NCBI GenBank assembly: GCA_963668535.1
Contig: OY764867.1
Span: forward strand, 2,480,001 to 2,544,000
Length of the DNA stretch: 64,000 bases
Reading direction: 5' to 3'
From: F22 sp963668535
GTDB taxonomy: Bacteria; Bacteroidota; Bacteroidia; Bacteroidales; Bacteroidaceae
Below the pieces are notes generated by a model. The model was not told the DNA's origin. It was given only the letters and a program-made list of their open reading frames with translations, and searched no databases. Below, in pieces: positions 35,358-44,083 of the stretch (position 1 is the stretch's first letter; each line of letters starts with the position of its first letter). The position numbers and the translations under genes were made by a program.

Positions 35358-36773
35358 ATGAAAACAATTTGTTTATACTTTGAGATACATCAAGCCATGC
35401 ATTTGAAACGTTACCGCTTCTTTGACATTGGTACTGATCACTATTATTACGATAATTACGCCAACGATGTAACTGTTACTGATGTCGTTAATCGTTCTTA
35501 TGTGCCTGCGCTCCAAACGCTTTTGAATATGGTGCAAACATATGGAGGAGGATTTAAAGTTACATTCTCTATTTCTGGTGTTGCTATTAGTCAGCTTGAA
35601 ATTTATGCCCCAGAAGTGATTGATTTACTTCAAGAACTTGCGGCTACAGGTCACGTGGAATTTTTGGCCGAACCATTTAGCCATGGATTGTCTTCGTTGG
35701 CAAATGAAGAATTTTTCAAGCAAGAAGTTGCCCGTCAACAAGAATTAATGGAACGAATCTTTGGACAAAAACCAAAGGTGTTGCGTAATTCTTCTTTATT
35801 GTATTCTGATGAAATTGGAATTTTGGCCTATGATATGGGCTTTAAAGGCATGGTTACAGAGGGAGCTAAACAGATTTTAGGTTGGAAAAGTCCACACTAT
35901 TTATATAGTTGTGCTTTGCAGCCCAAGCTTAACCTACTGATGCGTGATTATAAACTATCAGATGATATCTGTTTAAGATTTAATGATTCGTCATGGCCTG
36001 AATATCCGTTAACAGCATCAAAATACGCCGATTGGATTGCTCAAATTCCAGAAGATGAAGAAGTTGTCAACATATTCATGGAATTGCAATCCCTTGGTTA
36101 TTATCAGCCACTCGAATCAGGTATCCTAGACTTTTTACGTGAATTGCCAGCGTGTTGTTCAGAGAGAGGGATCCGTTTTGCTACTCCTAGTGAAATATTA
36201 AAGAGCTACAAAGCAGTTGCTCCCATGCCTATGCCACACCCTGTGACTTGGAACGATGAAGAACGTGATACATCGTCTTGGTTGGGTAATCAATTACAAC
36301 GTGAAGCTTTTAATAAGTTATATGTTGCTGCGGATCGTGTACGCTTGTGTAAGGATCGTCGTATAAAAGAAGATTTTGATTATTTGCAAGGTAGCATTAA
36401 TTTTCGCTATATGAACACCAAAGCAACTGCCGTGGGATTTGATAGAGGAATTTATGAAAGTGCATACGATGCATTTACAAATTATATGAATATATTGGCC
36501 GACTTTATGAAGCGTGTTGATGCACTGTTTCCTGAAGATGTTGATGCAGAAGAATTGAATTCGTTGATTATGACCATTCGTAATCAAGATGAAGAAATTA
36601 ACAGTTTGAATGCTCAATTGCAGACTTTACGCGATGCAGCCGTTCAGGCTGGAGAAGCAGCCAATGTGTCTGTAACTGAAGAAAAGCCAAAGAAGACGGT
36701 GTCACGCAAGAGTGTGGCTCGCAAACCAACGGCTAGAAAAGTTAAGACTTCTACGTCTGCAAAAAAAATGTAG
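35358..36773 (+). CDS. GH57-family alpha-amylase/glucanotransferase with basic C-terminal tail
   Basis: A 471-residue enzyme with the GH57 N-terminal barrel: CLYFEIHQAMHLKRYRFFDI at the start, KVTFSISGVAISQLE, HVEFLAEPFSHGLSSL and the VTEGAKQILGWK segment. Family members hydrolyse or rearrange alpha-glucans. Residues about 375-430 form a helical, coiled-coil-like region, and the last 32 residues are rich in Lys, Arg, Ser, Thr and Ala (EKPKKTVSRKSVARKP...), unlike the rest. It lies 28 bp after the glycosyltransferase and closes the glycogen operon; a terminator follows. Confidence 0.9.
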   Translation: MKTICLYFEIHQAMHLKRYRFFDIGTDHYYYDNYANDVTVTDVVNRSYVPALQTLLNMVQTYGGGFKVTFSISGVAISQLEIYAPEVIDLLQELAATGHVEFLAEPFSHGLSSLANEEFFKQEVARQQELMERIFGQKPKVLRNSSLLYSDEIGILAYDMGFKGMVTEGAKQILGWKSPHYLYSCALQPKLNLLMRDYKLSDDICLRFNDSSWPEYPLTASKYADWIAQIPEDEEVVNIFMELQSLGYYQPLESGILDFLRELPACCSERGIRFATPSEILKSYKAVAPMPMPHPVTWNDEERDTSSWLGNQLQREAFNKLYVAADRVRLCKDRRIKEDFDYLQGSINFRYMNTKATAVGFDRGIYESAYDAFTNYMNILADFMKRVDALFPEDVDAEELNSLIMTIRNQDEEINSLNAQLQTLRDAAVQAGEAANVSVTEEKPKKTVSRKSVARKPTARKVKTSTSAKKM

Positions 36774-36797
36774 TCTTTTATAGTGCTTATATAAGAC

Positions 36798-36838
36798 AAA
36801 GTGTGGTGCAAATAATCGTTTGTGCTACACTTTTTTTA
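36798..36838 (+). terminator. Terminator of the glycogen operon
   Basis: A 15-bp stem with three G-U wobbles (36798-36812 with 36819-36833) and a six-base loop, then a T-run. Confidence 0.85.
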
Positions 36839-36871
36839 TTTGTGATTTGATGTAAAATAATGCTATATTGG

Positions 36872-36903
36872 TTTGGTTATATATGTCGTAATGTTTATCT
36901 TTG
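36872..36903 (+). promoter_or_regulatory. Promoter of the unknown membrane-anchored protein gene
   Basis: TTTG at 36872-36875 and TATCTTTG at 36896-36903 with exactly 20 bp between; start codon 81 bp downstream. Confidence 0.65.
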
Positions 36904-36983
36904 TGAATGTAAAATGCGATAAACTATAAATAATCATCTGAGTTTATAGTAAAATGAAAAGTTGATAGATAGAGTCGGAACCT

Positions 36984-38324
36984 ATGAAATGGGAAAAAAG
37001 TAGTTTAACTTGGTTATTGTCAATTGTACTCCTTGCGTTGGTGGCGATAGGGATTAGGCAAGTCGTACTCTTTCGTCAACAAGCTGAAATGGAAAAATTT
37101 GAGGTGCTTACTTTAATTCCTAGTAGCGCTGTTGGGGTATTACAGACGGATAATTTTCTTGAAATAGCTAACCATAGTCCATGTCATTTTATTTTACATC
37201 ATACTGAAAAAATTCCCTCCTTTTATCACCAGTATATTGATAAAGTTGTTGTCAGTGAACACCTTAATCAAGGTGTGCCTCATTTTCTGACTTACATTAA
37301 GTGCGCCAAATCACGACAGAAAAAACTTATTGATGTACTTAGGTTGATTAATCAATCACATTATCCAATCAAAATACATCAGTATAATCAACATACTATT
37401 CAAATACTTCCGCGAGACAATGGAGAGTTTCTTGCGATATATGCAACTGATAATGCACTCGTCTTAAGTGAAGACCTATACTTACTTAACGAAGTCATTA
37501 ATACAGAAGAAGGTCATATTCAATCACTAATAAAAAGCGACAATTTTAATCGTGCCGTTCGGGTGGCCAAATATACTAAACATAAAGTTTTTCTAATAAC
37601 AGAAAAGTCATGGGTCTGCTATGAGATGAATTTTAATGGGGATAATATTTATTTTACAACTAGTATTTCAAAGGATGAAAACAAGCAGCCATTTCTGTTT
37701 ATGCTTAATCAACAAACACAAATGGATACATGTTCGATGAGCCAGTTGTATGATAATATCGTTAACCTAGACTGTTTTTCGACAAGTAATTTATTAGCAT
37801 GGATACCTTATCTTGATTTATCTCCGAATACTCCGTGGATTAATTGGGCAGATCAGCAATGTGATAGAAAAATGTTTCGTGCAACATTTATTTTTGAAGA
37901 CCAAAGTGCAAGTGTTTATCTAGTCCCATTAAAACAAGTTTCTCCTAAGATACATACTGAACTGCTTAGTACGTGTTCGCATGCCTCTACGCAATCGTGG
38001 AGTATTATCGAATATAATAATTGTTTATTCTTATCCAAGCATAAAGAAGCACTTCAGTATTATATGCAAGCTGTTAAGGCAGGGCATACTATGGATAAAT
38101 CGGATACATTTAAGGATATTTTAGCGCAATTTGAACCTCCATTTTCTTTGTTCTCAATTATATCTATACCACTTTCCAATACGCCATTAAATATGATAGA
38201 TACACTTGGTTTTAAAGACTTGATTGTGGCTTACCCTAATTTTTATACTCGCTTTTGTGTAGGGGTGCAAATATCTCATGCTAATGACTTACATTATATC
38301 AATGTTGTTTTTGTACCAAAATAA
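36984..38324 (+). CDS. Membrane-anchored protein of unknown function
   Basis: A 446-residue protein with one N-terminal helix (about residues 9-27) and no lipobox, so it is probably anchored in the inner membrane with the rest in the periplasm. The body has alternating beta and helical segments (LIPSSAVGVLQTDNFLEIAN, ALVLSEDLYLLNEVI, LLAWIPYLDLSPN), loosely like DUF3352 proteins of Bacteroidetes, but I cannot assign a family firmly. It has its own promoter. The B12 operon promoter follows immediately, with no obvious terminator between. Confidence 0.75.
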   Translation: MKWEKSSLTWLLSIVLLALVAIGIRQVVLFRQQAEMEKFEVLTLIPSSAVGVLQTDNFLEIANHSPCHFILHHTEKIPSFYHQYIDKVVVSEHLNQGVPHFLTYIKCAKSRQKKLIDVLRLINQSHYPIKIHQYNQHTIQILPRDNGEFLAIYATDNALVLSEDLYLLNEVINTEEGHIQSLIKSDNFNRAVRVAKYTKHKVFLITEKSWVCYEMNFNGDNIYFTTSISKDENKQPFLFMLNQQTQMDTCSMSQLYDNIVNLDCFSTSNLLAWIPYLDLSPNTPWINWADQQCDRKMFRATFIFEDQSASVYLVPLKQVSPKIHTELLSTCSHASTQSWSIIEYNNCLFLSKHKEALQYYMQAVKAGHTMDKSDTFKDILAQFEPPFSLFSIISIPLSNTPLNMIDTLGFKDLIVAYPNFYTRFCVGVQISHANDLHYINVVFVPK

Positions 38325-38336
38325 ATAAGGAAATTG

Positions 38337-38368
38337 TTTGTTTAATACGTATATATATCGTAATTTTG
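38337..38368 (+). promoter_or_regulatory. Promoter of the cobalamin operon
   Basis: TTTG at 38337-38340 and TAATTTTG at 38361-38368 with 20 bp spacing, directly before the riboswitch; transcription should begin near 38375. Confidence 0.65.
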
Positions 38369-38371
38369 TAC

Positions 38372-38508
38372 CATTCTAATGAGGGCAAAGGGGTGTAAAA
38401 CCTCTACGGTCCCGCCACTGTAAATTACTCAATGTGAGTATATAAGTCAGAAAACCTCTTAGAGTGGATTATCCAATATGTAATGAAGTCTCCGAGGAGT
38501 GGACTGGA
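38372..38508 (+). promoter_or_regulatory. Cobalamin (AdoCbl-class) riboswitch
   Basis: The leader contains the conserved cobalamin-riboswitch core: GGGGTGTAAAACC, the ACGGTCCCGCCACTGTA segment with the B12 box GCCACTG at 38414-38420, and the later AAGTCAGAAAACCTCTT block. Downstream, TATCCA and TGGATA can pair to enclose the region just before the btuB start codon, and no T-run follows, so control is more likely at translation than by termination. High B12 would repress the uptake genes that follow. Confidence 0.92.
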
Positions 38509-38514
38509 TAGTAT

Positions 38515-40566
38515 ATGAACAGCAATAAATTCGGTAATTTGTATAATAAGGTTTTAGAAAGCGTTTGCTTACTTCAAAAAGTAAGTGTACGCTTATTTTT
38601 GTGTCTACTTATCAGTGGATTGAGTGTAAATATGTATAGTCAAGAAATTCTAAAGGACACATTGAGTGAAGTTACTGTTCGTGGAGTACGCAAACCTATT
38701 CGTAGCATGGAGCCAATGCCAGTTCAATCTGTTGAAGCTGAAGAATTAATGGCTCAAGGAATACAAAGTATAGCAGATGCTATTAAACATTTTAGTGGTA
38801 CTACTGTGCGTGATTATGGTGGTATTGGTGGCATGAAAACTGTTTCTGTGCGTAGTCTTGGGGCTTATCATACTGGTGTCTCCTATGATGGCGTGGCTGT
38901 GAGTAATCTAATCGCAGGGCAGATAGATATAGGCCGATTCTCAATGGATCATGTGGGTGTTATATCTTTGTCGGTAGGTCAAGATAGCCAATTGTTGCAA
39001 TCAGCACGCCTGCTTGAATCGGCTGCGGTGTTAAGTATCAGTTCTGACTACAGTAAAGTTTCTTCGACCAAACCGTGGGCTATAGATGGTGCTATACGTG
39101 TTGGCTCTTTTGGTGAAATGAATGGTGATGCACGTTGGACACAACAAATTAACAAACAGACAATTGGCTCTTTTAATATTCAAGCGATGCACGCTGATGG
39201 AGATTATCCTTTTACTCTGAAAAATGGAGAGCTTACAGAAGAACGTACACGTAAAAACAGTGACGTTGATCAACGCAAAATTGAGGCTAATCTTATACAT
39301 CAGTTTAATGACTCGAGTCGTTTAGACACCAAAGTGTACTATTATTATAATAATCGCGGATTGCCTGGCAGCGTTATTTTGTACAATGAGGAAAGTTATG
39401 AGCGTCTTCTTGACGAAACATTCTTTGTTCAAACGGTGTATAAGAAAGAATGGGGGAGTAAGTGGAGTATGCAATCTCAAGCTAAGTATGGTTATGGATA
39501 TAATCGATATCAAGACAGAGACGTGGCACAAGAAAATAATCTACGTATTCAAAAAAATAAACAACAAGAGTATTATGTAAATACAACTATAGTCTATTCA
39601 CCCAATAATTCTTGGAGCTTTTCCTGGGCTAACGATGGTATTTATAACACTCTCAAGAACAATTCTAAGTGGGTTCATCATCCAGAACGATGGACTTGGC
39701 TTACAGGACTAACTGCTCGATGGCAACAACATAATATTCAAGTCTTAGGAACTCTTTTACACACTGTGACTTTTGAGTCTGCTGGAGGTGTGGCACCGCC
39801 AGATAATCAAAATGAATGGACGCCATCTATTGCCTTGCGCTATACACCTATTCAAGGAGTTCCTTGGCATGTACGTGCATTATACAAACGTAGTTATCGT
39901 TTACCGAACTTCACGGACCTATATTATGAAGAAATGGGAAATACAAAGCTTGTACCTGAAACGGCTGATGAATACAATTTGGGTACCAGTTATACATTAG
40001 CTTCTCCAAGTACTTGGTGGGACTATCTTAGTGTACATGTTGATGCATATATTAATAAGGTAGATAATAAAATCGTAGCTTTCCCAACAACCTATGTATG
40101 GAAAATGCGTAATTTTGGTCGAGTCGATATAACTGGAGTTGATCTTAGTGCAGATACCCGTTTGTTTATTTTGCCACGATATACTTTGGATATGAACGCT
40201 AGCTATACTTTTCAAAAAGCAGTCGATAAGACAGATTCTTCAGCTAAGAATTATAATGATCAAATTCCATATACTCCTAAAAATAGGTACAGTGTTGGCG
40301 CCACTTTATCTAGTCCATATGGAACTTTAAGCTATACCATTTTACACGAAGGTGAAAGGTATTATCAACCACAGAATATACCGGTCAATAAGATGAACGC
40401 ATATGATGAACACAGTGTCACTTATTCATTAGACTGGACTTTGGCAGGAATCGATTGTCGATGGAGTGTTTCCTGTATCAATATGTTCGATGAGCAGTAT
40501 GATATCGTCAAATTTTACCCTATGCCAGGGAGAAGCTGGAAATCTTCTGTGCGCTTCTCTTTCTAG
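38515..40566 (+). CDS. btuB: TonB-dependent vitamin B12 receptor BtuB
   Basis: A 683-residue outer-membrane receptor. A long N-terminus with a hydrophobic signal region (ending NMYSQ, about residue 43) is followed by the plug domain (VEAEELMAQGIQSIADAIKH, then VRDYGGIGGMKTVSVRSLGA) and a 22-strand barrel ending WKSSVRFSF with the terminal Phe needed for membrane insertion. No carboxypeptidase-like N-terminal extension is present, which separates it from SusC-type receptors. The cobalamin riboswitch in front and BtuG/BtuFCD genes behind identify the substrate as a corrinoid. Confidence 0.94.
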   Translation: MNSNKFGNLYNKVLESVCLLQKVSVRLFLCLLISGLSVNMYSQEILKDTLSEVTVRGVRKPIRSMEPMPVQSVEAEELMAQGIQSIADAIKHFSGTTVRDYGGIGGMKTVSVRSLGAYHTGVSYDGVAVSNLIAGQIDIGRFSMDHVGVISLSVGQDSQLLQSARLLESAAVLSISSDYSKVSSTKPWAIDGAIRVGSFGEMNGDARWTQQINKQTIGSFNIQAMHADGDYPFTLKNGELTEERTRKNSDVDQRKIEANLIHQFNDSSRLDTKVYYYYNNRGLPGSVILYNEESYERLLDETFFVQTVYKKEWGSKWSMQSQAKYGYGYNRYQDRDVAQENNLRIQKNKQQEYYVNTTIVYSPNNSWSFSWANDGIYNTLKNNSKWVHHPERWTWLTGLTARWQQHNIQVLGTLLHTVTFESAGGVAPPDNQNEWTPSIALRYTPIQGVPWHVRALYKRSYRLPNFTDLYYEEMGNTKLVPETADEYNLGTSYTLASPSTWWDYLSVHVDAYINKVDNKIVAFPTTYVWKMRNFGRVDITGVDLSADTRLFILPRYTLDMNASYTFQKAVDKTDSSAKNYNDQIPYTPKNRYSVGATLSSPYGTLSYTILHEGERYYQPQNIPVNKMNAYDEHSVTYSLDWTLAGIDCRWSVSCINMFDEQYDIVKFYPMPGRSWKSSVRFSF

Positions 40567-40601
40567 TTGTCGAAATATTTATAAACTAACAATGATAAAA
40601 G

Positions 40602-41690
40602 ATGAAATTTAGATCTATTTTACTGGGCTTGTTTGCCGCTTTAGCGTTGTCTCTTAGTGTGACTTCATGTAGCAATAGTAATTCTGATGATCCCTATGGC
40701 CCTGCTGGAGGAAATCGTGCGGCATATTTATTATGCAACGGTAAGTCTCAAGCTAATAATGGTAGCCTTAGTCTTATGTATTTAGATGCAGATCCGATGA
40801 CAATTACAGATCATATCTATGTACTGCGTAACAAGAAACAAATTGGCGATTTGGCACAAGATTTTATTGCAGAAGATGGATACTTCTTTATGACAGTTGC
40901 CAATTCAAAGAGCCTTGTGCAAATGGACACTCAAGGTCTAATCGTAAATCGTTATGAATTCCCTGAAGCGGATGGAAGTCCACGTTATATGGCTTACTAT
41001 GGTGGTAAATTGTATGTGACTGTATGGGGAACTGGTGTCGTTGTATTTGATGCAGCTACTTTGCAACGTGAACAAACGATCACTGTGGGTGCTTACCCTG
41101 AACATATTCAGCTTTGGAACAATAAATTGTATGTAGCTAATCAATCGTATTCTCCTTCAAAAGATAACACGGTTTCAGTCATCAATCCAACGACTCAAAC
41201 AAAAGAAACAGATATTACTGTCGTCGAAAATCCAACAAACTTGCTTGTGTGTGATGGTAGCTTGTACGTGTCATCACAAGGTAACTATGCAGAAATCGGT
41301 TCATCTGTACAACGCATAGATTTGAGTGCTGGTACCTATTCAGCTACAGAAGTGGCTACTGGATCAACTGTATGGACAGATGGTGCAAAACTATATATGG
41401 TTAAAGTTGTCTATGATGCCAATTGGAATGCCACAAATGAATTTTCAATCTATGATCCCGCAACATCACAAACAACTCCAGGGTATTTCCTAAAAGGTAC
41501 ACCAGAAGGACTTGAAACGACTAATTTCTATATGTTCTATTATGACGAAAAAACAGATCGTTATTTCGTAGGAACTACAGATTATGTCAATAATGGTGAT
41601 GTGTATGTGTTTGATGGAAATTTTAACATGTTGTCACATATAGATGCGGGCGGTGTAAACCCGGCAAAGATGGTTGTTGTCAATTTGTAA
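40602..41690 (+). CDS. btuG: BtuG-like surface lipoprotein, YncE/DUF5074 beta-propeller
   Basis: A 362-residue lipoprotein: signal peptide with lipobox Cys23 (SVTSC), followed by SNSNSDD, an acidic stretch of the kind that sends Bacteroidetes lipoproteins to the cell surface. The body is a seven-bladed propeller-like repeat protein (YGGKLYVTVWGTGVVVFDA, NKLYVANQSY, DGSLYVSSQGN). In Bacteroides thetaiotaomicron BtuG is a propeller lipoprotein that captures B12 on the surface with extremely high affinity and hands it to BtuB. The position 35 bp after btuB under a B12 riboswitch makes the same role likely here. Symbol assigned by context and fold, not by alignment. Confidence 0.88.
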   Translation: MKFRSILLGLFAALALSLSVTSCSNSNSDDPYGPAGGNRAAYLLCNGKSQANNGSLSLMYLDADPMTITDHIYVLRNKKQIGDLAQDFIAEDGYFFMTVANSKSLVQMDTQGLIVNRYEFPEADGSPRYMAYYGGKLYVTVWGTGVVVFDAATLQREQTITVGAYPEHIQLWNNKLYVANQSYSPSKDNTVSVINPTTQTKETDITVVENPTNLLVCDGSLYVSSQGNYAEIGSSVQRIDLSAGTYSATEVATGSTVWTDGAKLYMVKVVYDANWNATNEFSIYDPATSQTTPGYFLKGTPEGLETTNFYMFYYDEKTDRYFVGTTDYVNNGDVYVFDGNFNMLSHIDAGGVNPAKMVVVNL

Positions 41691-41705
41691 AAGAAAAAAT
41701 ATACT

Positions 41706-41727
41706 AGTATCTTTGCATGAAGATACT
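41706..41727. repeat. Short inverted repeat overlapping a -7-like element
   Basis: A perfect 8-bp stem (AGTATCTT with AAGATACT) around TGCATG. The left arm contains TATCTTTG (41708-41715), a consensus -7 box. Either a hairpin at the end of the btuB-btuG transcript or a promoter-overlapping operator. Confidence 0.5.
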
Positions 41728-41740
41728 TGAACAACTATAT

Positions 41741-41777
41741 AAAACTAGTGTTTCGTTATATCGAGACACTAGTTTTA
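41741..41777 (+). terminator. Terminator-like hairpin between the BtuG-like gene and btuF
   Basis: A 14-15-bp stem with one G-U wobble (41741-41755 with 41762-41776) and a TTATAT loop; only four Ts end the right arm, so termination may be partial. It could reduce read-through into btuFCD or protect the upstream mRNA. Confidence 0.65.
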
Positions 41778-41795
41778 TCACATAATCTTATAGTT

Positions 41796-43007
41796 ATGAA
41801 CAATTCGCAGAAAACAAGAGCGTCTAGGAATAGAGGTATGAATATTATATTGATACTTCTAGTTGTCGTACTTGGTATATATGCTTATTTATTTTTTGGA
41901 TTTAACGAAGATGCTGCATTAACCTCTTCCAAAGCTCAACTCACTTCTTGTGCAACGACTAATAAATATAGTCGCTTGTTGCAATGTACTCGTTGGAATA
42001 AGTTGAATCAAGTGAATATAATCAATCCATGGGATACAACTAAGGTGCTTCAAAAATACTTATTTGTTCCCAAAAATGTGAGAGAGGCAAATGAAAAGAA
42101 AGTTTCAAATTGGAAGCATATATTCCATGGTAAGGTTATTTATACCCCAGTAGAGCGTGCAGTTATTTATTCTTCTGTTCATTGTGCTCTTGTTGTTGAT
42201 TTGGGGTGTGCACATAACATTGTTGGGGTTACAGATGCTGAATATATTTACTCTCCAGCTGTTCGTCAAGGATTAGACGATGGACAAATTGCCGATTTGG
42301 GGTCAGGACTTGATCCTAATATTGAGAAATTAATTACTCTTAAACCTGAGGTGTTGTTAATATCTCCATTCGAATATAGTGGCGGTCATGGTCGAGTAGA
42401 CAAAATTGGTATCCCAGTTATTGAGTGTGCCGATTATATGGAAGTATCCCCATTGGCACGTGCAGAGTGGATGAAGTTTTATGGAATGATGTTTGGAAAA
42501 TCTGATGTAGCCACTTCTCTCTTTACAAATAGTGAACGAGCATATTTGGATATTGCTCATCGGGCATCAAGTGCCTCAAAACGCCCTACCGTTTTGGCTG
42601 AAACAAAAAGCAGCAGTGCTTGGTATGTACCAGGGGGACGTAGTTATGTAGCAGGATATTTTAAAGATGCAGGTGCTGATTATCTTTGGGCTGATGATAA
42701 TCGCAGTGGTTCCGTTCCTGTTTCCTTTGAAACTGTTTTCAAAAAAGCAAAGGATGCAGACTTTTGGTTGTTTAAATACAATAAAGATAAAGATATGACT
42801 TTAGACGATTTAAAAGCAGAATACGCTCCATATGCAGGATTTAGACCATATCATATTAAGCAAGTTTATGGTTGTAACACTCGCTATAAACGTTATTACG
42901 AAGATATCCCATTTCATCCTGAACGTCTATTAGCTAATATGGCTCATATTTTTCATCCTGAAATATTTGAATCGTCAGAGTATACCTATTTTAGCCCACT
43001 TCCCTAA
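41796..43007 (+). CDS. btuF: Periplasmic cobalamin-binding protein BtuF-like
   Basis: With the ATG at 41796 (MNNSQKTRASRN) this is a 403-residue protein: an N-terminal helix (about residues 15-33), then a class III periplasmic-binding domain: VYSSVHCALVVDLG-type opening, IVGVTDAEYI, LDPNIEKLITLKPEVLLIS and the second lobe with DAGADYLWADDNRSG. Relatives bind B12, haem or siderophores; operon context points to B12. A longer frame with a TTG start at 41727 runs through the hairpin and is unlikely. The helix lacks an adjacent lipobox, so the protein seems anchored by an uncleaved helix, though LTSC at about residue 50 is noted. Confidence 0.88.
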   Translation: MNNSQKTRASRNRGMNIILILLVVVLGIYAYLFFGFNEDAALTSSKAQLTSCATTNKYSRLLQCTRWNKLNQVNIINPWDTTKVLQKYLFVPKNVREANEKKVSNWKHIFHGKVIYTPVERAVIYSSVHCALVVDLGCAHNIVGVTDAEYIYSPAVRQGLDDGQIADLGSGLDPNIEKLITLKPEVLLISPFEYSGGHGRVDKIGIPVIECADYMEVSPLARAEWMKFYGMMFGKSDVATSLFTNSERAYLDIAHRASSASKRPTVLAETKSSSAWYVPGGRSYVAGYFKDAGADYLWADDNRSGSVPVSFETVFKKAKDADFWLFKYNKDKDMTLDDLKAEYAPYAGFRPYHIKQVYGCNTRYKRYYEDIPFHPERLLANMAHIFHPEIFESSEYTYFSPLP

Positions 43008-43027
43008 TTCTTATATTTGCATATCAT

Positions 43028-44056
43028 ATGAAGCGATTTACTTTTTCCATGCTTATAATGAGCCTCTTGCTTGTTGTTCTTTTTGTGGCCAATTTAGTTT
43101 GGGGAGCAGAGAATATTCCGATGCAAGATGTATGGGCAGCTCTCACCACTGGGCACAGTAGCAATGATGCTTGGACTTTCATTATGCTTGAATCGCGTTT
43201 ACCTCAAGCGATTACAGCTCTTTTTTGTGGTGCAGGTCTTTCCGTAGCTGGATTGATGCTTCAAACAATTTTTAGTAACCCTTTGGCAGGTCCCTCTATT
43301 CTTGGTATCAATACTGGAGCTAGTCTAGGAGTTGCTTTAATTATGCTTTTACTAGGAGGCAATCTTCAAGTGGCTGATTATTCTTTTTCGGGCTACGTGT
43401 CTGTTATCTTAGGAGCCTTTATAGGAGCTATGTGTGTATTAGGTATTATTCTTTTCTTTTCGACCCTAGTAAAGAGTAATTTGATGCTTCTTATTATTGG
43501 CATCATGGTTGGATACATAGCTTCTTCGGCAATTTCTTTATTGAATTTTTTTGCTACAGCCGAAGGAGTCCATTCATATATGGCTTGGGGAATGGGCAAT
43601 TTTAGTGGTGTTACTACCGATCAGTTAGGTCTGTATGTTGGCACCATTATGATTGGTTTAATCATCTCTATCTTTTTGATGAAACCCTTAAATGCCCTAT
43701 TACTTGGACAGCGATATGCTGAAAATCTAGGAGTCAATATTCGTCGAGTACGTCTATGGTTGTTGCTAGCTGTTGGTTTGCTTGTTGCTATCACAACGGC
43801 TTTTTGTGGCCCTGTATCTTTTATAGGACTAGCTGTCCCGCATGTAGCGCGTATGTTGTTGGGGAGTAGTAATCATAATGGGCTTTTACCATTTACCATG
43901 ACTACTGGTGCTGTCATAGCACTTATTTGCAATATCTTAAGTGTATTGCCAGGTGCTACTGGATTGATCCCTCTCAATGCCGTAACTCCAGTTATAGGAG
44001 CACCGGTTATTATTTATGTTATTATAAATCAACGTCGTCTTCAGTACTTTAATTGA
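43028..44056 (+). CDS. btuC: Cobalamin ABC transporter permease BtuC-like
   Basis: A 342-residue FecCD-family permease with about ten transmembrane helices. Family motifs: LESRLPQAITALFCGAGLSV, LQTIFSNPLAGPSILGINTGA, and near the C-terminus FCGPVSFIGLAVPHVARML, which contains the coupling region that contacts the ATPase. It starts 20 bp after btuF and ends 27 bp before btuD. As a homodimer it would carry corrinoids across the inner membrane. Confidence 0.93.
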   Translation: MKRFTFSMLIMSLLLVVLFVANLVWGAENIPMQDVWAALTTGHSSNDAWTFIMLESRLPQAITALFCGAGLSVAGLMLQTIFSNPLAGPSILGINTGASLGVALIMLLLGGNLQVADYSFSGYVSVILGAFIGAMCVLGIILFFSTLVKSNLMLLIIGIMVGYIASSAISLLNFFATAEGVHSYMAWGMGNFSGVTTDQLGLYVGTIMIGLIISIFLMKPLNALLLGQRYAENLGVNIRRVRLWLLLAVGLLVAITTAFCGPVSFIGLAVPHVARMLLGSSNHNGLLPFTMTTGAVIALICNILSVLPGATGLIPLNAVTPVIGAPVIIYVIINQRRLQYFN

Positions 44057-44083
44057 TGCCGTGTATTTTTATATGATTGATTC

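Noticed and set aside
41727..41795. Longer BtuF-like protein starting with TTG at 41727
   Set aside because: The extension is encoded by a terminator-like hairpin and carries no similarity; the ATG at 41796 gives a sensible N-terminal helix.
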